A DNA stretch of 6,780 nucleotides from Candidatus Aenigmatarchaeota archaeon (GCA_025058985.1 JANXEB010000034.1:1-6780); one strand, 5' to 3'; positions 1 through 6,526 are shown, numbered from the stretch's first letter. Notes: generated by a model not told the origin, from the sequence alone. Numbers and translations: made by a program.

Positions 1-159
1 TTCATTTAACCAATCAATAATTTCAAAAGTTTTTTTCTCTACTTGAGAAGTTGTTCTTAAAGTAAAAGTAGTGAAAAAAGCAGCTATTATTCCAGCTACA
101 ACAATTGTAAAAACAATTAAAAAAATAGCAGCTATTAAAGGGGAAATAGATTTTTTCAT
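1..159 (-). CDS. Type IV pilin-like protein, N-terminal part (runs off the left edge)
   Basis: Reading the minus strand from ATG at 157-159 gives 53 codons with no stop up to base 1, so only the N-terminus is present. The peptide begins MKKSISPLIAAIFLIVFTIV, continues as one long hydrophobic segment to about residue 33, and then becomes polar (TLRTTSQVEKKTFEII). A short basic head, a Ser-Pro-Leu-Ile entry and an uninterrupted apolar helix form the archaeal type IV pilin N-terminal pattern. In this family, prepilin peptidase cleaves after the basic head, and the hydrophobic helix packs in the pilus core or anchors the protein in the membrane. The start lies three bases after the TAA of the surface-protein gene, so the two are very probably co-transcribed. 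No Shine-Dalgarno is visible. A membrane-anchored minor pilin is equally possible. Confidence is high for a pilin-type N-terminus and low for the exact role. Confidence 0.8.
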   Translation of the reverse strand, partial: MKKSISPLIAAIFLIVFTIVVAGIIAAFFTTFTLRTTSQVEKKTFEIIDWLNE

Positions 160-162
160 AAA

Positions 163-2391
163 TTAAATTTTTATTGGCATTTCTTTTTTTCCTAAAAAAC
201 TTAGTATAACAATTATAACTATAACTATAATAGAAGTAGCTATACCAAATAAAAATAGTGGTTGTGCTATAGTTCTTGTTTTTTCTTCATATTCTTTAGC
301 TTTTTCAATTCTAATCTTATTTTCTAATCTTTTTATTTCAGACTCTGCTTCAATTAAATATTTTTTAGCGTTTGTATATTCTACTAAAGCTTCATCATAA
401 TCTTTTTTACTAAATAGAGATTTAGCTAAATTAGAAGATTTTTGTATATCTCCAACTAACTTATTTGCTAATGATACATCAATAGTAATATTTTCTTCTA
501 GCAATTTAGAAATTCTACTTATAAATTCTTGAACTTTTGAATCTATTTCTATTAAATCTCTACTTATATCTTTGTAAATTGTTATAATGACTGGTATTGA
601 AACATTTTCTTCATCATAAAAAATGGTAATATTTCCATTTTTTATCTCTCTTTCAACATCAATTTTATAATCTCTAGTATCTATTTCTAATCTCCCAACT
701 ACTTTCGATTTAGGTTCAACAACTTTATTTTCAACTATGAGTTTAACTATATTTTTAATTTCCTCATCAATAACTATTTCACTTATTTCAAAACTACCAT
801 TTCCTTCATTAAATAATTCTACATTATATCTTTCAACTTTATTTTCTACAACTTTATACTTCTCCAAAATCCTGGGAACTAAAAACCCTTTTAGTTTTAG
901 ATTAACATCAAAATATAAATACTCTTCTACTCCATCAAAAGTAATTTTTATACTAGCTCTATATTTTCCTTCTTTTTTTTCTTCACCAAATAAAATTTTC
1001 AATAGCACTATTTCTCCTTTTCTTAAGTCCAAATCAAAACTTTGATTAGAAATAATCAACCAATCTACTAGAGAAGATAAATTAACTTTAATTCTAGAAG
1101 TTCCTGTATTATTAACTATCAAATAAGTTTTTCCCTCTCTATTTGCTCCAATAAAAAGTTCTTTATCAATTAAATAAAATGAAATGTTTTTTATCGGTGG
1201 TAAATAAAATGAAAAATTCAAACTATCTAAGTCGTTTATATTAAAAGCAGTAATGTTAACAAAATAATTTCCAAAATCTGTTCTATTTAAATCATACAAA
1301 AAATTAAATATACCACCATCATTTTTTATATTAAATCTCTCTATTTTCTTAGATGGAAATACAATAGTTATATTAGCTTCAGTATTAGTTACATAACCAT
1401 CTTTACCTATAGTAGAAAATGTTAAGAAAAGTGTAGAATTATTGTTTATAAGACTATAAGAAAAATTAGCTATTTCAAATTCCTTTAAACTAAATGTTAT
1501 ATTTGATGTTAATAAATTTTTTGGTAAAGAAGGTTCATCTACTTGAGCTACAGCAATATAATTTCCTATTGGATCTGTTGAATAAGTCCTAAACTCTACA
1601 CTTTTATTAAATCCAACTCCTCTAAATATAAAATAATCTCTTAAACCTTTAGGATTTGTAACATATCCTATAATATTTGTATCTGTAATATTAACTGAAG
1701 CCTCTACTATTAAAGGTATGACATCTTCTCTAAAGTATCTATCCTTTAAGCTTTTTAACCTTATTCCATAATCACTGAAATTTAATAACCAATCTATGGC
1801 AGAAAACAAAAGAGAATCTCCAAAATTGTAATAAGATGTATTTATTCCCCAAAGAATATATCTAAAAGATAAATTGGCGTAAAAAGATAAAATACATTTA
1901 TCATTAGGACTCTTTACTAAGCAGTTTTCTTCACTAACAAAAAATAAAGTATCTTGAGTTCCAATAGAATATCTTCCTATCTCATAATTTTTTGTAATTT
2001 GATGCCTTCTACTAATATTGATATATTCTCCAGTTTCATTAACTCCTTCAGTAACTTTAATAAAAACAGAATGGAATCTCGAATTATCTTTGGTAAAATT
2101 GCTTATTACAATAGAAGAGACTAAGCTTTGTGAATAACCAGTTTTACTAATAAAAGCCAAATCATATTTTCTATAATTATCTACCCATTCCCTATTTCCA
2201 GTTACAACAAAAGAATCTGGAACTATTGTTACATTAAGATATCTCTCTTTTAACTTATTAAAGTAGTTGAATTCATTTGGATATAGAGAATTTAGTTCTA
2301 CTCTTCCAGTAGCGTTAACAATAAAAGCTATTTCTAAGGAAAATGATACTGGTACAAAAAACAAAATTAATAATAAACACTTTTTGTCCAT
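163..2391 (-). CDS. Secreted, C-terminally membrane-anchored, sequon-rich surface protein
   Basis: I do not recognise a named family for this 742-residue protein. Visible parts in order: a signal peptide (residues 1-18, MDKK followed by a Leu/Phe-rich core ending near SFS); an alpha/beta-like region (about 19-205) whose end, FRYILWGINTSYYNFGDSLL then AIDWLL, weakly recalls the end of ThuA/class I amidotransferase-like folds; several beta-rich, Ig-like stretches (about 225-605) with recurrent Gly-x-Tyr elements such as GNYIAV, GNYFVNI and GKYRASI; a helical, charged segment (about 610-705, including KKDYDEALVEYTNAKKYL); a transmembrane helix (about 711-733); and a nine-residue basic tail. About 26 N-x-S/T sequons are spread over the ectodomain. 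Cys157 and Cys166 could form a disulfide. The layout predicts an N-glycosylated, outward-facing protein on a helical stalk. The downstream pilin gene starts 3 bp later, suggesting a role in a surface appendage or adhesion; that role is inference. It starts at ATG 2389-2391, 28 bases from the divergent eS17 gene. Confidence 0.8.
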   Translation of the reverse strand: MDKKCLLLILFFVPVSFSLEIAFIVNATGRVELNSLYPNEFNYFNKLKERYLNVTIVPDSFVVTGNREWVDNYRKYDLAFISKTGYSQSLVSSIVISNFTKDNSRFHSVFIKVTEGVNETGEYINISRRHQITKNYEIGRYSIGTQDTLFFVSEENCLVKSPNDKCILSFYANLSFRYILWGINTSYYNFGDSLLFSAIDWLLNFSDYGIRLKSLKDRYFREDVIPLIVEASVNITDTNIIGYVTNPKGLRDYFIFRGVGFNKSVEFRTYSTDPIGNYIAVAQVDEPSLPKNLLTSNITFSLKEFEIANFSYSLINNNSTLFLTFSTIGKDGYVTNTEANITIVFPSKKIERFNIKNDGGIFNFLYDLNRTDFGNYFVNITAFNINDLDSLNFSFYLPPIKNISFYLIDKELFIGANREGKTYLIVNNTGTSRIKVNLSSLVDWLIISNQSFDLDLRKGEIVLLKILFGEEKKEGKYRASIKITFDGVEEYLYFDVNLKLKGFLVPRILEKYKVVENKVERYNVELFNEGNGSFEISEIVIDEEIKNIVKLIVENKVVEPKSKVVGRLEIDTRDYKIDVEREIKNGNITIFYDEENVSIPVIITIYKDISRDLIEIDSKVQEFISRISKLLEENITIDVSLANKLVGDIQKSSNLAKSLFSKKDYDEALVEYTNAKKYLIEAESEIKRLENKIRIEKAKEYEEKTRTIAQPLFLFGIATSIIVIVIIVILSFLGKKEMPIKI

Positions 2392-2419
2392 AAAATATTT
2401 TTAGCAATAAATAAATAAT
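2392..2419. promoter_or_regulatory. 28-bp divergent promoter region, probably two leaderless promoters
   Basis: Only 28 bases separate the start codons of the surface-protein gene (minus) and eS17 (plus). A 10-base palindrome AAAATATTTT (2392-2401) lies about 24 bases before the eS17 ATG, where a TATA box for a leaderless transcript would sit. On the minus strand, TTATTTATTTATT (about 2407-2419) lies about 22 bases before the surface-protein ATG and could be its TATA box. No Shine-Dalgarno precedes either start. Assignment rests on spacing and composition only. Confidence 0.5.
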
Positions 2420-2605
2420 ATGGGAAGAATAAGAACAACAATAATAAAGAATCTTGCCGAAAAAATTTTGAACGAAAATAGAGAAAAATTTTCGAAAGAC
2501 TTCAATCATAATAAAAATATATTGAAAGAAATAATGGATATAAAATCAAAAAAATTAAGAAATAAAGTAGCCGGTTATATAACTTTTTTACTCAATAGTG
2601 GATGA
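2420..2605 (+). CDS. rps17e: 30S ribosomal protein eS17 (S17e)
   Basis: This 61-residue protein begins MGRIRTTIIKNLAEKILNEN and includes DFNHNKNILKEI, then SKKLRNKVAGYITFLL. That matches archaeal S17e from memory: a MGxVRTxxVKR-like start, a helix, then a D-F-x-x-N-K-x-x-L-x-E segment and the signature S-K-x-L-R-N-K-x-A-G-Y-x-T-x-L. Archaeal S17e is usually about 60-70 residues, so this copy is full length. It is a small-subunit protein shared by archaea and eukaryotes and absent from bacteria, which makes it the clearest domain marker here. It is the only convincing plus-strand gene in the window. Its ATG is 28 bases from a divergent gene and has no Shine-Dalgarno, suggesting a leaderless mRNA. 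Its last 14 bases, including TGA, overlap the 3' end of the convergent ATPase gene. It is easily missed because it is small and reads against its neighbours. Confidence 0.95.
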   Translation: MGRIRTTIIKNLAEKILNENREKFSKDFNHNKNILKEIMDIKSKKLRNKVAGYITFLLNSG

Positions 2606-3650
2606 TTTTCTCTATTTCGTTTAAATCACTAATTCTATTTTCAACTATATAATCAATCAATTTTTTTCTTTTTTCTATTTCGCTAGCTATTTTTTCAAAA
2701 CTAACATTAAAATACCTATTCAATTTCTCGAAGAAAGAAACTTTTGTGCCAGTAAACTTTAATTCTTTTCCATCATGAAAAAATAAATTGTTTATAGTTG
2801 GTTTATCATACTCAAAACTACTTATCTCACTTATTTCGAAAACATATTTTCTATTTCCTTCTTTTCTCATTATTATTATTAAGTCTAAATTCTTTAACAA
2901 ACCTGGATTTAAAGAAATTGGTTCTGTTATCATTCTGTTTATCAAATCAAAAGATTTTAAGGCAAAAGAAGTAGAAAAACAACCATTAAAACCACCATTT
3001 ATGAAATTAAAAAATACTTCAGCATCTTCTCTATTCCTAATTTCACCATATATTAATCTATCTGGCCTAACTCTATAAACTATGTTTACTATATCTTTCA
3101 TACTAATAGCTTCTCTTTTTAATAAAGGTAGCCAATTTTTGTTCAAAATCCTAACTTCATAAACATCCTCTATACTAATAACTCTTTCTTCTCTACTTAT
3201 GAATAAAGTCAGCATGTTTAAAAAAGTTGTTTTTCCAGAGCCCGGAGGACCTGCTATTATTATATTAGCTGGCTTAATTTTCAATCCATCAACAAAAATC
3301 CACAAATATGCCAAAGCTTCTTTTGTAATGGTTTTGTTTTCAACCAACTCGAAAAACGAAAAAGGTACTTTTCTAAATTTTCTTATGTTTATAGAAATAT
3401 TTTTAGATATTGGTGGTAAAACAACCGTTATTCTGAAATTATTGAAATAATAGCTACCATAACTAAGTTTTTTTATATCATCTGGCAAATTATCTACGAT
3501 TCTTTTTATTTCATCCTCCTCCAAGAAAAAATCAGTTTCCAAATAACCTCTTTTACTATCATATATTTTTAATTTCCCAGATTCGAAAATAATATCCTCA
3601 ATGTTTTCTCTTTCTAAAAAACTAGAAAAAATTTTTATTATTTCTTGCAC
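2592..3650 (-). CDS. Type II/IV secretion-type ATPase (VirB11/CpaF/GspE family), GTG start, histidine-less His box
   Basis: This 352-residue protein carries the order of motifs typical of the secretion/pilus ATPase superfamily. ITVVLPPISKNISINIRKF (74-92) is the linker that precedes the RecA-like domain. Walker A is GPPGSGKTT (134-142); the Asp box is ISIEDVYEVRI (159-169); the arginine-rich VYRVRPDRLIYGEIR (191-205) carries the Walker B glutamate E203. The family usually has T-G-H then S-T-x-H-A in the next segment; here it reads G-G-F-N-G-C-F-S-T-S-F-A (219-230), so both histidines are phenylalanine. Length is like VirB11/CpaF rather than the longer GspE/FlaI. Such ATPases form cytoplasmic hexamers that drive pilus assembly, archaellum rotation or secretion, working with a TadC/FlaJ membrane protein that is not in this window. 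The GTG at 3648-3650 directly follows the TAG of cdc48 and is the most upstream possible start; the next in-frame Met is residue 145. The likely substrate is the pilin-type protein encoded at the left edge. Confidence 0.88.
   Translation of the reverse strand: MQEIIKIFSSFLERENIEDIIFESGKLKIYDSKRGYLETDFFLEEDEIKRIVDNLPDDIKKLSYGSYYFNNFRITVVLPPISKNISINIRKFRKVPFSFFELVENKTITKEALAYLWIFVDGLKIKPANIIIAGPPGSGKTTFLNMLTLFISREERVISIEDVYEVRILNKNWLPLLKREAISMKDIVNIVYRVRPDRLIYGEIRNREDAEVFFNFINGGFNGCFSTSFALKSFDLINRMITEPISLNPGLLKNLDLIIIMRKEGNRKYVFEISEISSFEYDKPTINNLFFHDGKELKFTGTKVSFFEKLNRYFNVSFEKIASEIEKRKKLIDYIVENRISDLNEIEKIIHY
2661..2680 (+). terminator. Candidate T-tract terminator for eS17
   Basis: About 55 bases after the eS17 stop the plus strand carries a 20-base tract with 17 T: a run of seven T, then six T, then three T, broken by C, C and CTA-type interruptions. 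Archaeal RNA polymerase commonly terminates at such T-tracts without a strong hairpin. The tract also encodes the lysine-rich KRKK part of the antisense ATPase, so it may simply be coding. Conversely, minus-strand transcription from the ATPase would meet a T7 (A-run at 2548-2554) inside the eS17 gene. Confidence 0.3.
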
Positions 3651-6062
3651 CTAAGCAATATATCTATTTTCTTCTCTTTCTTTTTCTTCAACCGCTCTTC
3701 TTCTCGTTTCAAATCTTTTGTAGTATTCTATCATTTCTTTCGACAAGCTTGGTAAAACTTTTTTCAAAGCTTCTTCAAAATGAATTTTTCTAACTTCTTT
3801 TGCATTCATATCCTCTCTCAAAGCATTTAAAGCAGCTTCTTTAACTAATGCTTCCAAATCTGCTCCACTATAATTTTCTGTTTTTTCTGCTATTTCTTTT
3901 AAATCAACGTCCTTAGCTAAAGGCATGTTTCTTGTATGAATTTTTAAAATCTCTAATCTAGCATCTTTATCTGGAGGTGGTATAAAAATTAATTTATCTA
4001 ATCTTCCAGGTCTCAATAAAGCTGGATCAACCAAATCTGGTCTATTAGTAGCTGCCATTATAACAACATTTTTTATATCAGTTATCCCAGACATTTCTGT
4101 TAATAATTGTGAAACTATTCTTTCAGTTGCTTCGTGCACTAAATAACCTCTTCTTGGAGCTAAAGCATCTATTTCATCAAAAAATATTATTGCTGGAGCT
4201 ACTTGTCTAGCTCTTCTAAATAGCTCTCTTATTTTTCTTTCAGGTTCACCAAACCACATACTAGTTAATTCCGGACCTTTAACGGCTATGAAATTAGCAC
4301 CACTCTCATTAGCAACGGCTTTTGCTAATAAAGTTTTTCCAGTTCCGGGAGGACCATATAACAAAATACCTTTTGGAGGTTCTATTCCCATTCTTCCAAA
4401 GGATTCTCTATATTTTAAAGGCCATTCTATCATTTCCCTCAAAGTTCTTTTAACCTCTTCTAAACCACCAATATCGGACCATCTAACTTTTGGTACTTCT
4501 ACTAAAACTTCTCTCATTGCACTTGGTTCAACCATTTTCAAAGCGTTTTCGAAATCTTTCCAAGTTACAAATATTTTTGATAACTCCTCTTCACTAAGCT
4601 TTTCTTCTTCTTTCCATTTTATTTGAGGCAAAACTCTTCTCAAAGCACTCATTGCTGCTTCTCTAGCTAAAGCCGCTAAATCAGCTCCAACATAACCATG
4701 TGTTATTTCTGCTAATTTTCTGAGGAGTTTTTCTCTTAAAGTTTTCTCCAAATTGTTAGCAGTTTCTTTATCAAGTTCTTTATAAATAATTTCTCTTATT
4801 TCATTTTCATCATCAATTTTATTAATCTTTTTAACAATATCCTCTTTCTTTAAGTTAATAAGCTCTTCTATAACAACACTTTTTTCAAAAGGATTTATTG
4901 GCATGTTTCTAGTATGTATAACTAAAATTTCATATCTGCCATTAGTATCTGGAACTGGAAACTCTATTTCTCTATCAAATCTACCAGGCCTTCTTAAAGC
5001 AGGATCAATAGCATTTGGTCTATTAGTAGCTGCTATTACAACAACTTTGCCCCTACTTTTTAGTCCATCCATTAAACTTAATAATTGACTAACAATTCTT
5101 CTTTCAACTTCTCCAGTAACTTCTTCCCTTTTTGGAGCTATAGCATCTATTTCATCAAAAAATATTATTGATGGTGCATTTTTTTCTGCTTCTTCAAAAA
5201 TTCTTCTTAAATTAGCTTCTGACTCTCCATAAAACTTAGATAAAAATTCCGGTCCACTAACTGATATGAAATTAGCACCACTTTCATTAGCAACAGCTTT
5301 TGCTAATAAAGTTTTTCCAGTTCCGGGAGGACCATATAACAAAATACCTTTTGGAGCATCTATTCCTAATCTATCAAAAAGTTCTGGAAGTCTTAAGGGC
5401 AATTCTATCATTTCTCTAACTTTTTCTATTATCGGTTTTATCCCACCTATATCTTCATAAGTTACAGTGGGTACTTTTCCTTCTCTCAACATTTCTGGTA
5501 CTTCTTTCAAAACCTCAATTTCTGTATTTTCAGTTATTATTACAAAACCACTAGGATCTGTATTTGTTACAACAAATCTGTTTTCTGAAGAAGGTATAAA
5601 AAATTCTAATTCTTCTATATCAAACGGGAAAAAGAACTCGGAATAATATCCTCTCCTTCTACGTAAGGAAATCAAATCTCCTTTAAAAACAGGTCTTCCA
5701 ATTAAGGCTCTTCTTGCATAAGAAGAAGAGATTATGGGTGTGCCTCTTGTTGCCGGAGCTATAACAACTCTTCTTGCTTCTTTAACTTCCGGTTTTCTAA
5801 CTTTTACATACTCTCCGATAGCACTTCCACAATTCTTTCTTGTTATACCATCCATTCTAATTATGTTTAACCCTTTATCTGCAGGATAAGATCTATAAGC
5901 TATAGCAACAGTCTTTCTTTTATCCTCTATTTCTATAGGATCACCCTCCCTTATACCAAGCTTTTGTAAAATGGAAGAATCTACTCTAACTATTCCCAAA
6001 CCAAACTCGTCTCTAGAGGATAATTCCCCTACTTTCAATTTGATTTCTTCTTTATCGCTCAT
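3651..6062 (-). CDS. cdc48: CDC48/VCP (VAT)-type double AAA+ ATPase
   Basis: Over its 803 residues: an N-terminal double-psi beta-barrel (about 6-95) and the second N subdomain (about 98-185); AAA module D1 with Walker A GPPGTGKT (244-251), Walker B IIFFDEID (299-306) and RRPGRFDRE carrying the Arg-finger region (357-365); D2 with Walker A (570-577), Walker B (625-632) and LLRPGRLDK (682-690). Pore loops read KFYGESE (276-282) and MWFGEPE (602-608); the usual second Ser of GESE is Pro in D2. The family forms hexameric unfoldases that extract and thread proteins, often toward the proteasome. The D1 lid carries about 50 extra residues (about 390-449, Glu/Lys/Ile-rich, helical) between HTRNMP and LAEITHGYVGAD; D2 has only eight residues there. 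I recall a similar insert in Thermococcales CDC48. The C-terminus ends NRYIA, which is not a canonical HbYX proteasome tail. The start ATG overlaps the upstream stop as ATGA; the TAG stop abuts the ATPase GTG. Confidence 0.98.
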   Translation of the reverse strand: MSDKEEIKLKVGELSSRDEFGLGIVRVDSSILQKLGIREGDPIEIEDKRKTVAIAYRSYPADKGLNIIRMDGITRKNCGSAIGEYVKVRKPEVKEARRVVIAPATRGTPIISSSYARRALIGRPVFKGDLISLRRRRGYYSEFFFPFDIEELEFFIPSSENRFVVTNTDPSGFVIITENTEIEVLKEVPEMLREGKVPTVTYEDIGGIKPIIEKVREMIELPLRLPELFDRLGIDAPKGILLYGPPGTGKTLLAKAVANESGANFISVSGPEFLSKFYGESEANLRRIFEEAEKNAPSIIFFDEIDAIAPKREEVTGEVERRIVSQLLSLMDGLKSRGKVVVIAATNRPNAIDPALRRPGRFDREIEFPVPDTNGRYEILVIHTRNMPINPFEKSVVIEELINLKKEDIVKKINKIDDENEIREIIYKELDKETANNLEKTLREKLLRKLAEITHGYVGADLAALAREAAMSALRRVLPQIKWKEEEKLSEEELSKIFVTWKDFENALKMVEPSAMREVLVEVPKVRWSDIGGLEEVKRTLREMIEWPLKYRESFGRMGIEPPKGILLYGPPGTGKTLLAKAVANESGANFIAVKGPELTSMWFGEPERKIRELFRRARQVAPAIIFFDEIDALAPRRGYLVHEATERIVSQLLTEMSGITDIKNVVIMAATNRPDLVDPALLRPGRLDKLIFIPPPDKDARLEILKIHTRNMPLAKDVDLKEIAEKTENYSGADLEALVKEAALNALREDMNAKEVRKIHFEEALKKVLPSLSKEMIEYYKRFETRRRAVEEKEREENRYIA
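4288..4378. repeat. Intragenic repeat, D2 copy (Walker A region of cdc48)
   Basis: These 91 bases match 5266-5356 at 89 positions by direct comparison. They encode the same residues (KGILLYGPPGTGKTLLAKAV then ANESGANFI) in both AAA modules, and the two mismatches are synonymous. A second pair, 4154-4196 and 5132-5174 (Walker B region), matches at 41 of 43 bases. Confidence 0.85.
5266..5356. repeat. Intragenic repeat, D1 copy (Walker A region of cdc48)
   Basis: Partner of 4288-4378, in direct orientation, about 980 bases apart. Since the D1 and D2 modules are ancient paralogues, such agreement at silent positions points to gene conversion or recombination between the halves of the gene, although strong A/T-biased codon choice contributes. 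Confidence 0.85.
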
Positions 6063-6328
6063 TTATAAAAAGATAATGGAGATTTTTTGTCATAAAGATC
6101 TAAAGCTAAACTTTCTGTTATTATTCTAGTAATATATTCATCATCCATATGAATTACCTCATGTAATTTAACATAATCTACATCTTCTTCTTTTACCAAA
6201 GATGAAATATAAATAATAGCAGGATTTCCGTAAATATGACTATTACAAAAACCGATCCTCATACCAAGCACACTATTGCCTAGATAAGCATTATATACAT
6301 AACAGTTGCTTTTTGCATCGTAATACAT
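6059..6328 (-). CDS. Small HExxH metallopeptidase-like protein, first gene of the cdc48 operon
   Basis: This 89-residue protein of unrecognised family has no signal peptide or transmembrane segment. Its C-terminal half holds VKLHEVIHMDDEYITRIITE (53-72): an HExxH zinc-binding motif (H56, E57, H60) with glutamates at 64 and 72. A third zinc ligand at E64 or E72 is plausible; an E about 12 residues beyond HExxH in an E-x-x-A-like helix (ESLALDLY) resembles ImmA/IrrE-type (DUF955) or other gluzincin-like minimal domains. The N-terminal half is probably beta strands (YVYNAYLG, MRIGFCNS, PAIIYISS). It is shorter than typical peptidases, so it could be a minimal enzyme, a toxin/regulator or a degenerate one. 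Its TGA overlaps the cdc48 start as ATGA, implying translational coupling and related function. The ATG at 6326-6328 has no Shine-Dalgarno and lies about 26 bases from a TATA-like box, supporting this start. Cytoplasmic location is inferred. Confidence 0.7.
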   Translation of the reverse strand: MYYDAKSNCYVYNAYLGNSVLGMRIGFCNSHIYGNPAIIYISSLVKEEDVDYVKLHEVIHMDDEYITRIITESLALDLYDKKSPLSFYK

Positions 6329-6360
6329 ACTATAATAATTTTAATATAAAAATTTAAATA
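6329..6360 (-). promoter_or_regulatory. TATA-like promoter of the metallopeptidase-cdc48-ATPase operon
   Basis: Upstream of the ATG at 6328 the minus strand reads TATTTAAATT then TTTATATTAA (6360-6341). The TTTAAATT at 6358-6351 is centred about 26 bases before the start codon, the spacing expected for a leaderless archaeal mRNA. The next three genes overlap or abut, so this is probably their main promoter. The plus strand also has TTAATATAAA at 6341-6350, about 27 bases before an ATG at 6373, so the element may fire in both directions. Confidence 0.5.
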
Positions 6361-6526
6361 AAATCTGGATAGATGGAAAAACTTGCTATTTTATCAATTT
6401 TTTCGCTATATTTTCTACTATTATTAAAGATTTTTTGAAAAAAAATTCCCATTAATTTTAACCAAAAGTCTTGAAATAACTTCTGATGTAAATTTACTCA
6501 TTATAACGGAATAAACTGTTTAGCCT

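Noticed and set aside
737..1045. 102-codon plus-strand open frame opposite the surface protein
   Set aside because: Its Ser/Leu/Phe-rich, low-complexity product is the expected antisense of a Lys/Glu/Asn-rich gene, and no start signal is visible.
2315..2509. 64-codon minus-strand open frame overlapping the surface-protein start and the eS17 start
   Set aside because: It is antisense to the clearly recognised eS17 and out of frame with the surface protein; the Phe/Ile/Tyr-rich product shows no family signal.
2788..3450. Plus-strand open frames of 96 and 83 codons opposite the ATPase
   Set aside because: They are antisense to the conserved Walker A and Walker B coding parts of the ATPase.
3651..3690. 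HbYX proteasome-docking tail at the CDC48 C-terminus
   Set aside because: The protein ends R-Y-I-A; the tyrosine is third from the end rather than second, so the canonical motif is absent.
4288..4626. 112-codon plus-strand open frame opposite cdc48 D2, with similar shorter ones at 5266-5460 and 4903-5088
   Set aside because: These are antisense shadows of conserved AAA coding sequence. The D1 and D2 shadows share the same N-terminal peptide only because the Walker A DNA is repeated.
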